Below the pieces are notes generated by a model. It was not told the DNA's origin, did no database searches, and worked only from the letters and a program-made list of their open reading frames with translations. DNA of 64,000 nucleotides from Guptibacillus hwajinpoensis (GTDB lineage: Bacteria > Bacillota > Bacilli > Bacillales > Guptibacillaceae): positions 1,178,001 to 1,242,000 of the forward strand of contig NZ_SWFM01000001.1 in the NCBI RefSeq assembly GCF_005144865.1. The letters run 5' to 3'. The translations under genes and the position numbers were made by a program. Below are positions 1-8,794 of this stretch, one piece after another. Every line of letters starts with the position of its first letter. The first letter of the stretch is position 1.

Positions 1-1595
1 AAATGACTCAACCGTTCGTTCATAATCCGAATTCCACCGTTATCTCGCACAATCATTCGTTCAGGTAAACCATCTTGAAACACGCAAACACAATTTTGCA
101 GGTGAACTTCCATGCTTATTCCGTACTTAGTGATTAATGTAATAACGCCTGGAAACAGTACACTCGCATATTTTCCAATATAATCTTCAGCTGCTTCTGA
201 AATTGAGGTGAACTTATTATTTCTAGCATAATTCATGATTAATTCTTCCATTAGAAGATGATTGCTCACTGGAGACTCGTTAATGAGTGCAGCCGCGGGC
301 AACGCGATTTCCTCATTTGTTAGAGACGCTTCTGGATTCTCTCTTATAATTGAAGCTAAATTTTTCTGTAGGAAATAACGATCTTCTGCGCCAACTGATG
401 AATCAGGTTCGAAATGAATTCCCGCTTCTTCACTCATAAAACGTAACGAACTATTGATAAGTGAATCATTTGCTGTGATCGTCTGAAGGACAGATGATAT
501 TTTAGGCCCATTACGAGTTGATGCGGCTGAAACAGTTCTTATTGCACTTGTCATCTGGACATTCATAGCCGTTTTGATATGATGCTTTGTCTGATCTCCG
601 AGCGGTGCCAAAGAACGGAATGAAACAAGTGCTGCTGTCTCTATTGTGCTCCCTTCAAGAGGAACAATCCAATTATTGTCGAGGTGATCTTTATAGTATG
701 ACTTGATTGTATTTTCAAATTGCCATGGATGAACCGGGATCAGCTCATAATCGTTTAAATTCAATTTTTTATTATCCATTACGGTTTTTAATTGATTCGA
801 AACTTCAGGGTACTCTTCCAATAGAATGTTGGTAGCTGATCGATTTTCTAATTTCGTCATCTGACAGAATTTCTGATGAACGGCAACTGGAATGACATTT
901 GGCTCTCCTGACCACTCAGGTGCATATTGCGTTACATCTCTTGGTGAGAGACCAAGTCGAGTTCTTGAACATGGATGAATCGTATGGCCCTGAATGACCC
1001 ACTGCTCAAAGAAAACGAGTGGACTAAACGATGCATTTTGACGTCTTTTCTCAAGCACGTAATTCATCGTATTATTCACTTCAAGCTGCTTTGCTTCTTT
1101 CTGAACGTTCATTTTCCTATCTTCAGCTATTGTTAAAGCAAGCGCATAGTTATGCGTGCTGTTGGTAATTTCTTTAAAGAATTGGTCGATGTGATCGAAG
1201 GTCGTGGCGAAACCGTTGTCTGTTAGTAACGATAGGAATTGACTTGGGTTCGACATCACCTTTTTGTGATCTGAATTATTCGCATATACGATATCACCAG
1301 CGATATCAATGTGACTTAAGGTATATACCTTAGAGATTGGAATTTCTATTCGTTCGTCCTCGCCGTTGAGCTTAATGATAGCGGTCAAGTCTGAGTCCTT
1401 CTTGTTTAACCATTCAACTTTCATTAGTTGTTCCCGTAGAATCGCTTGAATAAGTTGATTGAGAATGACCTTCTCAGCTACATTAAGATTATTTTTATAT
1501 GGCTTTATGAAATGAGGATATTCTTTTTGTAGGTATGTAACGACTTCTGAAGCATAGTCGTATGTACCATCCTCTTCTTTGATGTTGGCTTTCAA
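1..1595 (-). CDS. IucA/IucC family siderophore synthetase (5' part, runs off the window)
   Basis: NRPS-independent siderophore synthetase, which condenses citrate or a related carboxylate with an amine or hydroxamate using ATP in the cytoplasm. About 531 N-terminal codons are present; the 3' end lies before position 1. Visible family features are GHTIHPCSRTR near residue 230, the HPWQ motif near residue 310, and GDQTKHHIKTA in the ATP-binding region. The start is taken as TTG at 1595, because AGGAGGG lies 6 nt upstream and the frame fits the family. It sits behind a promoter with two Fur boxes, so expression should rise under iron limitation. Which siderophore is made cannot be told from this fragment. 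Confidence 0.9.
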   Translation of the reverse strand, partial: MKANIKEEDGTYDYASEVVTYLQKEYPHFIKPYKNNLNVAEKVILNQLIQAILREQLMKVEWLNKKDSDLTAIIKLNGEDERIEIPISKVYTLSHIDIAGDIVYANNSDHKKVMSNPSQFLSLLTDNGFATTFDHIDQFFKEITNSTHNYALALTIAEDRKMNVQKEAKQLEVNNTMNYVLEKRRQNASFSPLVFFEQWVIQGHTIHPCSRTRLGLSPRDVTQYAPEWSGEPNVIPVAVHQKFCQMTKLENRSATNILLEEYPEVSNQLKTVMDNKKLNLNDYELIPVHPWQFENTIKSYYKDHLDNNWIVPLEGSTIETAALVSFRSLAPLGDQTKHHIKTAMNVQMTSAIRTVSAASTRNGPKISSVLQTITANDSLINSSLRFMSEEAGIHFEPDSSVGAEDRYFLQKNLASIIRENPEASLTNEEIALPAAALINESPVSNHLLMEELIMNYARNNKFTSISEAAEDYIGKYASVLFPGVITLITKYGISMEVHLQNCVCVFQDGLPERMIVRDNGGIRIMNERLSH

Positions 1596-1626
1596 TCAAA
1601 ACCCTCCTCTATATCCGCGCGGTCAT

Positions 1627-1678
1627 TGAAAATGATTATCAATTACTTCTCATTCATACTAATTGAAAACGATTATCA
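1627..1678 (-). promoter_or_regulatory. Two Fur boxes
   Basis: TGAAAATGATTATCA (1627-1641) and TGAAAACGATTATCA (1664-1678) match the 7-1-7 Fur consensus TGATAATNATTATCA at 14 and 13 of 15 positions. They lie directly upstream of the siderophore synthetase; one sits in the promoter spacer and the other just downstream of the -10. Confidence 0.88.
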
Positions 1679-1685
1679 CTGTCAA
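1656..1685 (-). promoter_or_regulatory. SigA-type promoter of the siderophore synthetase gene
   Basis: On the minus strand TTGACA (1685-1680) and TAGTAT (1661-1656) are separated by 18 bp. The upstream Fur box fills the spacer, so Fur binding should block RNA polymerase. Confidence 0.7.
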
Positions 1686-1808
1686 ACCTTATCGATAAAA
1701 CGGGACCATCGCTACAGGTAACGTCCATATATTGGATGGTCTATTCAATAAGCTGGGGACTTTTTCTCATTTCTTTAGTCTACTACACAGCGACTAATTG
1801 CACTCATG

Positions 1809-1843
1809 AAAAAGACTAACGAATGTGTATTCGTTAGTCTTTT
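1809..1843. terminator. Orphan terminator hairpin
   Basis: A 15-bp perfect stem (1810-1824 with 1829-1843), loop GTGT, flanked by A and T runs, so it could work on either strand. No intact gene ends next to it. It may be left from a lost minus-strand gene between here and 2079. Confidence 0.65.
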
Positions 1844-1846
1844 GTT

Positions 1847-1869
1847 GGGTGGTGCCTGTCACCACCCGA
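1847..1869 (+). repeat. Dispersed hairpin repeat, copy 1 (loop CCTGT)
   Basis: GGGTGGTG-CCTGT-CACCACCC forms a perfect 8-bp hairpin, followed by the family tail CGATTTATGTCGAA. Same core as the copies at 12.6, 13.3, 21.4, 23.7, 23.8 and 26.4 kb. Confidence 0.9.
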
Positions 1870-2078
1870 TTTATGTCGAATCCGGTAGAGTTTAAAAAAA
1901 GAAGTCTTTCGTAATTGAGACACCTCTTATTTCCTAGTTATTCAACTATATTCTGCACCTCCATCTTTCTTAATAGCTATCCCAACAGTACAATGGCCTA
2001 ATAACGGTGCAAACATAATACTGTTCCTATTCTGTTCTTGTTCTATTTATGCGTGACTACTTCCATGAATTTTCCAAT
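1870..2078. other. Gene-free stretch between two orphan terminators
   Basis: No intact gene. A minus-strand frame of about 34 codons at roughly 1950-2055 (reading NRNSIMFAP, then VGIAIKKDGGAEY) is faintly like the end of a CAP/SCP-type secreted protein. It is too short and weak to call; a decayed gene between two terminators is the simplest reading. Confidence 0.3.
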
Positions 2079-2127
2079 AAAGAGAAAAGCCCACATTCTT
2101 CTCAGTAGAATGTGGGCTTTTCTCTTT
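2079..2127. terminator. Long orphan terminator hairpin
   Basis: A 21-bp perfect stem (2079-2099 with 2107-2127) ending in a T-rich tract. No gene ends immediately beside it on either strand. Confidence 0.7.
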
Positions 2128-2158
2128 ATTTGACACCTTAACTAGGTAAATATCTCTG

Positions 2159-2217
2159 ATGGACAAGAGCCATTTTTGTCGCCTAGCATGGCATTTGCTC
2201 AGTCAAAGTTTGTCCAT
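2159..2217 (+). promoter_or_regulatory. Possible structured leader upstream of the ArsB-type permease
   Basis: ATGGACAA (2159-2166) pairs perfectly with TTGTCCAT (2210-2217), enclosing a second helix GCCAT/ATGGC (2169-2173 with 2189-2193). It lies 100 nt before a permease gene, downstream of a TTGACA at 2130-2135. It matches no riboswitch class I know. Confidence 0.3.
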
Positions 2218-2317
2218 TGACGTAGTATATCGTAAGACTCCACAAAAAGTGGTGAACAAATGTCTCAGACATGAATTAGCCTATCTGTGAGGGTTAAGAA
2301 AGGAAGGAAAATACAAG

Positions 2318-3658
2318 ATGATCGAAATGATAACGATTGCTGTGTTTATTGCCACATTGTTTTTCATTTTCATTAGACCGTGGGGAATAAACATTGCACT
2401 TCCAGCAACCATTGGTGCTGCCTTCATTATAGTAATCGGCGTTGTTTCCAACAGTGACCTACTTACCATTTCGTCAAAGGTTAGTGGAGCTGGTATTACA
2501 ATTGTCGCAACGGTCGTTATGGCGATTGTGTTAGAAAGCTTTGGGTTCTTTCACTGGTGCGCTTCACAGTTGGTAGACCGTTCCAAAGGTTCAGGTATTC
2601 GACTCTTTTTCTATACGAACTTGCTTTGCTTTCTCATGACGCTTTTCTTTAATAACGATGGCAGTATTCTTATTACTACGCCAATTCTAGTCTTACTTTT
2701 AAATCATCTAACGTTTACCACGAAAGAGAAGATTCCTTATTTAATAAGTGGTGCGCTTGTCGCCACAGCATCAAGTGCACCTATTGGGGTAAGTAACATT
2801 GTGAACCTCATTTCACTTGATATTATTGATATCTCCTTGTATCGACATACCGCTATGATGCTCGTGCCGGCTTCTATTGGCTTATTCTTCATGGTTCTTT
2901 TGCTGTATCTCGTATTCCTAAAGCAATTACCAGCTACTTTTGAAGCAAAAAAGTTTGAAATAAAAGATCAAATTCCTTCCAGGATTTTTGGAGGTCATAG
3001 TGACAATCTTGACCCTAAAAAAATAGCTCGCTTCATGAAAAAAGTTCTGCTATTTGTTTTTACTGTTCGGATCGGATTGTACGTTGCATCTTACGTAGAC
3101 TTTCCAGTATCTGTTGTTGCGGTAATTGGATCACTTGCTCTATTAGGTTGGCGATGGTACTACTTGCGCGTCAATCCTCTCGATATGCTTAAAAAAACAC
3201 CGTGGTCTATTTTCTTATTCGCCTTTAGTATGTATGTTTTAGTCTTCGGTCTATCAAATATCGGATTAACCGACCTAGTTGTTCAATACTTAGAACCTTT
3301 CGCTGAGGGATCACTTTATCAAGCGAGTGTTATGAATGGACTAGCGGTAACCCTCTTCTCTAACTTATTTAACAACCACCCTGCCTTAATGATTGGTACC
3401 ATATCTCTAACTGCAATGACCATTGAACATTCAGTAATGGAAAGCATGTACCTGGCTAGTATCGTAGGTAGTGATATTGGTTCACTTATTCTTCCGATGG
3501 GAACGTTAGCAACACTGATCTGGATGCACATTCTTAAGAAAAAAGGCATCGTTGTCACATGGTGGCAATATATCAAAGTCACTCTTATTGTCATTCCACC
3601 TACCATTATGGTCACCTGGACGCTTTTATACTTCTGGTTGGAATGGTTATTCTTCTAA
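2318..3658 (+). CDS. ArsB/NhaD-type membrane permease (arsenical pump family)
   Basis: Integral membrane protein of 446 residues with about 11 hydrophobic segments, related to ArsB/YdfA-type arsenite antiporters of the ion transporter superfamily. The family hallmark NNDGSILITTPI is near residue 113 and a second conserved repeat, SNLFNNHPALMIG, near residue 350. The start is supported by GAAAGGAAGG about 10 nt upstream; a second ATG three codons in is possible. No arsR or arsC lies beside it, so arsenite as substrate is inferred from the family only. A possible structured leader precedes it. Confidence 0.8.
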   Translation: MIEMITIAVFIATLFFIFIRPWGINIALPATIGAAFIIVIGVVSNSDLLTISSKVSGAGITIVATVVMAIVLESFGFFHWCASQLVDRSKGSGIRLFFYTNLLCFLMTLFFNNDGSILITTPILVLLLNHLTFTTKEKIPYLISGALVATASSAPIGVSNIVNLISLDIIDISLYRHTAMMLVPASIGLFFMVLLLYLVFLKQLPATFEAKKFEIKDQIPSRIFGGHSDNLDPKKIARFMKKVLLFVFTVRIGLYVASYVDFPVSVVAVIGSLALLGWRWYYLRVNPLDMLKKTPWSIFLFAFSMYVLVFGLSNIGLTDLVVQYLEPFAEGSLYQASVMNGLAVTLFSNLFNNHPALMIGTISLTAMTIEHSVMESMYLASIVGSDIGSLILPMGTLATLIWMHILKKKGIVVTWWQYIKVTLIVIPPTIMVTWTLLYFWLEWLFF

Positions 3659-3703
3659 TAAAAGAATTGTGGTCAGCCTCTTTTTGAGATCTGACCTTAT
3701 CTT

Positions 3704-4069
3704 TTATATCCAAACATCATTCTCTGCAGTTAATTCACTGTGACTATCGCCTGTATTCACTACACCCTTAGGTTCCACTAGCATTATGTGACATTCCTTC
3801 TCTGCATATGGTTTATGCTCAACACCTTTTGGTACGACATACATTTCCCCTCTAGAAAGTTGAACTTCTCCATCTCGAAATGCAATAGTCATCTCACCTT
3901 CAATTACGATAAATACTTCATCTGTCTCTTGATGGTCGTGCCATACGAAATCACCTTTCACTTTCACTAGTTTGAATTGATAATCATTCATTTCACTAAC
4001 TACTTTAGGTGACCAGTGCTCGTTAAATTTAGATAATTTTTCACTAAAATTTATAGGTTCATACATCAT
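3704..4069 (-). CDS. Small single-domain cupin protein
   Basis: A 121-residue one-domain cupin. Motif 1 ([16 protein letters not shown], residues about 43-58) and motif 2 ([14 protein letters not shown], about 74-87) are both visible, with the usual His/Glu metal ligands. No transmembrane segment. AAAGGAG lies 8 nt before the ATG. Members of this family bind a metal and sugars or small organics; the substrate cannot be inferred. It converges with the ArsB-type gene. Confidence 0.85.
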   Translation of the reverse strand: MMYEPINFSEKLSKFNEHWSPKVVSEMNDYQFKLVKVKGDFVWHDHQETDEVFIVIEGEMTIAFRDGEVQLSRGEMYVVPKGVEHKPYAEKECHIMLVEPKGVVNTGDSHSELTAENDVWI

Positions 4070-4117
4070 TTCGTTTTCTCCTTTATATATAATTATAAAT
4101 ACTTCCTTCTCACTGTT

Positions 4118-5146
4118 TTACAAATAATCAAAGGAATCCTTCTCTATCCTCACAGTGTTACCTACTTCTTTCCTTCGCTTCTCTTTGTGCACTTCCATAC
4201 CTTTTGCCGATTGAATCTGTCTAGTTTCAAGTACTGCTTCAAACCCTTCAATTGTTAATTTGAACGCAAGGATCGCGATTGTAAAACAGACAATTGGCAC
4301 TAATGGAATCCAGTAATAATCTGTGAACAGAAAGCGAAAGTTACTACCGATTAATCCAGACCATTCGCTTGAGAAGGATACAAAGACAGCTTTATCAAAC
4401 ATGTCTGTCGTTCGAAGTGCGCCGCCAAAGAGAATGTTCAAGATCCCCAAATGCGCTAGTAAGAGCAATACTTGAATTACTTCTCTAACAAATAATAAAA
4501 ACAGCTGCGGTCGCAAATATGGCATAAGGTGAACACGCAAAAGGTGTAATCTGCTTCCTCCCAACACCTTCACACTCTCGATGAATTCCTTATTCTGAAT
4601 AAGGCTTACTTCTTTCGAAACATTAATTAAGACAATCGGTACGCCAATTAGAATAAGCACAACCATCTCAAATAGAACTCTTTCAGTAAATGTCGTTGTA
4701 AATCCGTCTATGAATCCGTCTTTCATCAGTACCCAACTTAAGCACAGATAAGCAAGAATGGACGCCGGAAAATAATAAAATCCCTCAAAAAACGGTTTTA
4801 CTTTTTGTAATAATGGACGGCAGTAGAGTTGCATGAATATCCCTAATAGACTGGATAATAAGAACCGAATCAAGGCGATCACTAGCGCGATTCCAATTGT
4901 ATATTTTGCACCAATTAGAATGACAAAGAACAAATCTTGTGAAATCTGGTCCGTTCCAAAAGGGGGATAGTCCCAAGGTGAATAAGGAGGTCGAGCAACG
5001 ATATCTCCATTCACGTCTGCTTTGATCTCCGCTTTAGGAATAACATTGTTTTGAATGATGCTGTACAACAAACTTGAAGTAATCAGTATTAGGATAAAAC
5101 TACTCCCAAGCATAAAGCGTTTATTTTTCAAGAGTAATATCATCAT
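4118..5146 (-). CDS. ABC transporter permease, peptide (DppC/OppC-like) type
   Basis: A 342-residue inner-membrane permease with an N-terminal transmembrane helix, a DYPPFGTDQISQD segment typical of DppC/OppC proteins, and a BPD_transp_1 core with the EAA-like loop ESVKVLGGSRLHLLRVHLMP near residue 187. The start overlaps the end of the upstream permease gene (TAGATG), so the two are translationally coupled. No ATPase or substrate-binding protein gene is adjacent, so the partners must be elsewhere. Substrate unknown. Confidence 0.85.
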   Translation of the reverse strand: MMILLLKNKRFMLGSSFILILITSSLLYSIIQNNVIPKAEIKADVNGDIVARPPYSPWDYPPFGTDQISQDLFFVILIGAKYTIGIALVIALIRFLLSSLLGIFMQLYCRPLLQKVKPFFEGFYYFPASILAYLCLSWVLMKDGFIDGFTTTFTERVLFEMVVLILIGVPIVLINVSKEVSLIQNKEFIESVKVLGGSRLHLLRVHLMPYLRPQLFLLFVREVIQVLLLLAHLGILNILFGGALRTTDMFDKAVFVSFSSEWSGLIGSNFRFLFTDYYWIPLVPIVCFTIAILAFKLTIEGFEAVLETRQIQSAKGMEVHKEKRRKEVGNTVRIEKDSFDYL

Positions 5147-6025
5147 CTAGTTTGGCACCTCCTCACCTGTAAAATGTGTGATGAGTCGCCTTGCAACTAA
5201 TTCTATTATGTAAATTGGTATAAAAATCATGATGATGCTAAGCATCACAATATGGGCGCTAACGTTTGAAATAATAAACCAGGTTATACCATGTAGATTA
5301 AAAATGATCTCCAGCATGACGAGATTCGTCAACATTAGTGTAACAATCGACTTAGAATGATTTACTACGCTAATCAGAGAATTTCTCGCAATGTGTTTGA
5401 GCAAGATTATCCATCTCGCAATACCTTTCCCTCTCGCAAGTTCCACATATGGCCTCGATAATTCATCTTCAAAAATTAGTAGCATGATTCTGTAGAGAAA
5501 AATAGATGGCAGAATGGAAAAGGTCACAAGTGGGAGAAAGAGAGGGCGGTCAAATCCGCCTACAACTTCAAACAGAAGAATACCAGTCTTTTTGTAGAGA
5601 CTAACAAAAGCGAGTTGGACAATAACAATAATAAATATATCAGGGACAGCTTCTAGTAACCCCATTGTTCTCTTTAGGAGTTCTCGTAACATTTTAGGGA
5701 GATAAAAAGTTATCATTGTTAACATGAGCGCTGTTGCTAAAGCAAGAACAAAGCCAAGTAGAAGGATTGAAATAGAATAGCCATAATACTCATAGATAAG
5801 CGGAAAAACAGAACGCTCAATCCCACTCCCTTCTGGTGATTCATAGGTAATCGTTGATAGATTTGCGAATGCTTTCACGTTCGCTACAAATTGATCAAAT
5901 AATAAAGGCAAGCTGAAATGGATTCCGCTCTGGAACAAACCTGCAATACTAACGATTAATACGATGCTTAACAAAATGATAAAAAAACGGATAAGACCCT
6001 TCATTATTAAACGTACACTCCTCAC
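5147..6025 (-). CDS. ABC transporter permease, peptide (DppB/OppB-like) type
   Basis: A 292-residue permease with about six transmembrane helices and the EAA loop VELARGKGIARWIILLKHIA near residue 193. It is the first gene of a two-gene unit with the DppC-like permease. The GTG start at 6025 is preceded by AAAAGGA at 6 nt. The N-terminal helix and large extracytoplasmic loop are typical of the DppB side of the pair. Lacking a binding protein and ATPase nearby, it is an orphan permease pair. Confidence 0.85.
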   Translation of the reverse strand: MRSVRLIMKGLIRFFIILLSIVLIVSIAGLFQSGIHFSLPLLFDQFVANVKAFANLSTITYESPEGSGIERSVFPLIYEYYGYSISILLLGFVLALATALMLTMITFYLPKMLRELLKRTMGLLEAVPDIFIIVIVQLAFVSLYKKTGILLFEVVGGFDRPLFLPLVTFSILPSIFLYRIMLLIFEDELSRPYVELARGKGIARWIILLKHIARNSLISVVNHSKSIVTLMLTNLVMLEIIFNLHGITWFIISNVSAHIVMLSIIMIFIPIYIIELVARRLITHFTGEEVPN

Positions 6026-6080
6026 TCTTTTTCCTTTTACTATTAAAGACGAGATAGCGCAAGAATAGTTTCCAAAAATA

Positions 6081-6120
6081 AGTAAAAAGGCGACTCCTAT
6101 TATAGGAGTCGCCTTTTTAC
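6081..6120 (-). terminator. Terminator of the Bcr/CflA gene
   Basis: An 18-bp perfect stem (6082-6099 with 6103-6120) directly after the stop codon, followed on the minus strand by a T-rich stretch. Confidence 0.85.
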
Positions 6121-7314
6121 TTATTTTCTACTTGTTAAGGTAAAGAACATAATCGAACCAATCAAGGAAGTGCTAAATAGAATTGTTCCCATTGGTACGG
6201 CTGTGGATTCGTCAATTCCAACAAGTGGTGAAACCATTGCACCGAATAGTAAAGGAAGCATGCCTAGCACAGCGCTTGCACTGCCAGCCCGATGTCCCTG
6301 TTTCTCCATTGCGAGTGTAAATGTACTTGTAATCACCATTCCCATCGCAGTCATGTAGATAAAGATTGGCACAACAAGCGTTGCAAGTGGTCCTTCAATG
6401 ATCGTCATAACTAGTAGAAAAAGAGTCGCACTGACAGCTGTAATGACAGCGGTTCTGAGCAAGCTACGTTCATGGAAGAAAGCACTCAGTCGTCCAATCA
6501 TATAACTTCCTGAAATAATAGCTAGACCGTTTATCCCAAATAGGATACTGAAAACCTGTGGAGAAACGTTATATATGCCCTGGTATACGAATGGCGTTCC
6601 TGAAACATATGCAAAGCTTCCACCATGTACAAAACCAATCGTTAAAGCATAACCAATAAAGGAACGATCTTTAAAAAGACTTCCAATTGTATGAATGGAT
6701 TGACTAATTGTACCTGGCATCCGTTTCTCTGGTGGCAGTGTTTCAGGTAATTTGAACTTAATGACTGCAACAATAACAAGCCCTAGAAAACCAAGAAAGT
6801 AGAAAATGGTATTCCACGTAGCGAAAGGTAGTAACAGAATCGCTCCTCCTGTCATCGGAGCAATCATTGGTGCTGTCGCATTGATGACCATGAGTAATGC
6901 GAAGAATTTCGTAAGTTCCCTCCCGCTGAACACATCTCGTACAACCGCACGTGAGAGTACAACACCTGCTGAAGCGGTGAATCCCTGGAGAAAGCGCGCA
7001 ATGATAAGCGTGGTGATGTTCGGTGCAATCGCACATAGTATCGATGACACAGCGAATAAGAAAATAAATATTAATAATGGCTTGCGTCTACCCTGCCCAT
7101 CACTATACGGTCCGACGACTATTTGGCCTATTGCAAGTCCGACTAAACAAGTTGTTAAACTAAGTTGGACAAGCGATGCACTCGCCCCTAAGTCACTTGC
7201 AATTCCTGGGAAACTCGGTAGATACATATCAATATTAAGTGGACCTAATATTCCAAGCATACCGAGCAGGAAAGCAAGTCCCAGACGTTCTTTTCCTGTT
7301 GGATTTTGTATCAT
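6121..7314 (-). CDS. Bcr/CflA family MFS multidrug exporter
   Basis: A 12-helix drug:H+ antiporter. NIDMYLPSFPGIASDLG near the N-terminus is the Bcr/CflA signature; the MFS loop motif GPYSDGQGRRKP lies between helices 2 and 3, and the motif C-like SRAVVRD around helix 4-5. The start is ATG at 7314 rather than the in-frame GTG at 7326: the AAGAAAGG ribosome site abuts that GTG but is 11 nt from the ATG. Substrates in this family range from bicyclomycin and sulfonamides to peptides; none can be assigned. Single gene with its own terminator. Confidence 0.9.
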   Translation of the reverse strand: MIQNPTGKERLGLAFLLGMLGILGPLNIDMYLPSFPGIASDLGASASLVQLSLTTCLVGLAIGQIVVGPYSDGQGRRKPLLIFIFLFAVSSILCAIAPNITTLIIARFLQGFTASAGVVLSRAVVRDVFSGRELTKFFALLMVINATAPMIAPMTGGAILLLPFATWNTIFYFLGFLGLVIVAVIKFKLPETLPPEKRMPGTISQSIHTIGSLFKDRSFIGYALTIGFVHGGSFAYVSGTPFVYQGIYNVSPQVFSILFGINGLAIISGSYMIGRLSAFFHERSLLRTAVITAVSATLFLLVMTIIEGPLATLVVPIFIYMTAMGMVITSTFTLAMEKQGHRAGSASAVLGMLPLLFGAMVSPLVGIDESTAVPMGTILFSTSLIGSIMFFTLTSRK

Positions 7315-7403
7315 ATATGGTAACACCTTTCTTTATTTTAGCTAAATAACTCTACCGATTTTAGCAAACAGGTCTATTCAAGACAATAGTTTAGTTTAAT
7401 AAA

Positions 7404-7432
7404 AAGAGAGCTGCCAGAATAGCAGCTCTCTT
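7404..7432 (-). terminator. Terminator hairpin with duplicated arm
   Basis: AAGAGAGCTGC (7404-7414) pairs with GCAGCTCTCTT (7422-7432). The arm AGCAGCTCTCTT (7421-7432) occurs again at 7538-7549, on the other side of the 20-bp tandem array. Confidence 0.65.
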
Positions 7433-7440
7433 AGGTGGTT

Positions 7441-7540
7441 TGGACATTGAAAGTAGGATTTGGACAATATACCTGAAATTTAGCCAATAAAATGAAATTC
7501 TGGCCAATAAACCGAGATTTCAGCCAATATATCACCAAGC
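7441..7540. repeat. Five tandem 20-bp units
   Basis: Five imperfect units of exactly 20 bp start at 7441, 7461, 7481, 7501 and 7521. The consensus is about TRGCCAATAWANYGAAATTY. Noncoding, between the exporter and the old yellow enzyme gene. Confidence 0.85.
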
Positions 7541-7562
7541 AGCTCTCTTTAGTACACCTAGC

Positions 7563-8654
7563 TTAAGTTAATTTCTTAAGTGACTCTTTATCAAACGCCA
7601 ACAGATCATTTTCTCTGCCGTCGTGTACTTTTTTCACCCATTCTGGGTCCATTAGCAGTGAGCGTCCAATGGCAACAAGGTCAAACTCTTCATTCTCAAC
7701 CCTTTCGATAAGACTATCAAGACTCGTGGTTTCAGCACCTGCGAAGCTAGTGAATTCTCCATCGAGTCCAACGGATCCAACAGAGATAACTGGCTTACCA
7801 GTTAGTTTCTTCGTCCAACCAGCCAAGTTCAAATCAGACCCTTCAAATTCCGGCTCCCAGAAACGGCGAGTCGAACAGTGGAAAATATCCACTCCAGCTT
7901 CAACGAGAGGTTGTAAGAAACGCTCTAACTCATCCGGTGTTGTTGCAAGCTTGGCTTTGAATTCATTCATTTTCCATTGAGAGAAACGGAAAATGATCGG
8001 GAAGTCTGGCCCTACTTCACGTCGGCATGCTTCAATGATTTCAACAGCAAAGCGAGTTCGACCAACAAGATCACCACCATAGCGATCGGTACGCTTATTC
8101 GTTTGTTCCCAGAAGAATTGATCGATTAAATAACCGTGTGCTCCGTGAAGCTCAATTCCATCGAAACCAATGCGTTTCGCATCAGCCGCTGCTTGTGCAT
8201 ATGCTTCTACCAGTTGACCAACTTCTTCTTCAGTCAATGGTTCGTTTACTTTCTCACCGTCTAAACTGAGTCCTGATGGACCAACAGGCAAAGCGTCTTC
8301 ATTTGGAAGATCCCCTTTACTACGAGTCATTCCGACATGCCAGAGCTGAGGTACAATTTTCCCACCAACGCTGTGAACTTCCTTCACAACATTCGCCCAG
8401 CCATTTAGTGCTGCTTCACCATGAAAGACGGGGATGCTTGCACCTGAAACAGATGCAGGATGGTTAATTCCTGTTCCTTCAGTAACGATTAAGCCTACTT
8501 CATTTTCAGCTCTGCGGCGGTAGTAAGCTGCCACATCTTCTCCCGGTATATTATCTGGTGAAAAGCCGCGCGTCATTGGCGCCATCACCGTACGGTTTGA
8601 TAGTGTTAAATTATCACTAGTAAATGATTGAAATAATGGTTTAGTAGATGCCAC
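7563..8654 (-). CDS. Old yellow enzyme family NADH:flavin oxidoreductase
   Basis: FMN-dependent ene-reductase, a TIM barrel of 363 residues that reduces activated C=C bonds with NAD(P)H. N-terminal LTLSNRTVMAPMTRGF is typical of the NemA/OYE branch; ELHGAHGYLIDQFFWEQTNKR with the following DRYGG segment (about residues 160-187) carries the His-x2-His-like substrate residues and the phosphate-binding region, and AIGRSLLMDPEW is the C-terminal FMN site. The start is GTG at 8654, since the ribosome site AGAGGAGG lies inside the longer frame that begins at 8681. Physiological substrate unknown; stress or xenobiotic reduction is likely. Confidence 0.92.
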   Translation of the reverse strand: MASTKPLFQSFTSDNLTLSNRTVMAPMTRGFSPDNIPGEDVAAYYRRRAENEVGLIVTEGTGINHPASVSGASIPVFHGEAALNGWANVVKEVHSVGGKIVPQLWHVGMTRSKGDLPNEDALPVGPSGLSLDGEKVNEPLTEEEVGQLVEAYAQAAADAKRIGFDGIELHGAHGYLIDQFFWEQTNKRTDRYGGDLVGRTRFAVEIIEACRREVGPDFPIIFRFSQWKMNEFKAKLATTPDELERFLQPLVEAGVDIFHCSTRRFWEPEFEGSDLNLAGWTKKLTGKPVISVGSVGLDGEFTSFAGAETTSLDSLIERVENEEFDLVAIGRSLLMDPEWVKKVHDGRENDLLAFDKESLKKLT

Positions 8655-8740
8655 GAGAAGTCCTCCTCTTTTCTTAATCACACACGTATTATTGCAAATC
8701 CAAGCAAGAAAGAAAAAAATTCTGCTTACACTAACAAAAA

Positions 8741-8777
8741 ACGAACCCTCCTATCAGATCTTAATAGGAGGGTTCGT
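8741..8777 (-). terminator. Terminator of the DinB-family gene
   Basis: A 13-bp perfect stem (8741-8753 with 8765-8777), followed on the minus strand by a T run. Confidence 0.85.
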
Positions 8778-8794
8778 TGGAGTATGTCAAACCA

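Noticed and set aside
1950..2055. Minus-strand frame resembling the end of a CAP/SCP protein
   Set aside because: Only about 34 codons and the similarity is faint; noted only as a possible remnant.
2318..3658. Complete ars operon
   Set aside because: Only the permease is present; no ArsR, ArsC or ArsD is encoded nearby.
7441..7540. 20-bp tandem units as a CRISPR array
   Set aside because: Units are contiguous with no separate spacers.
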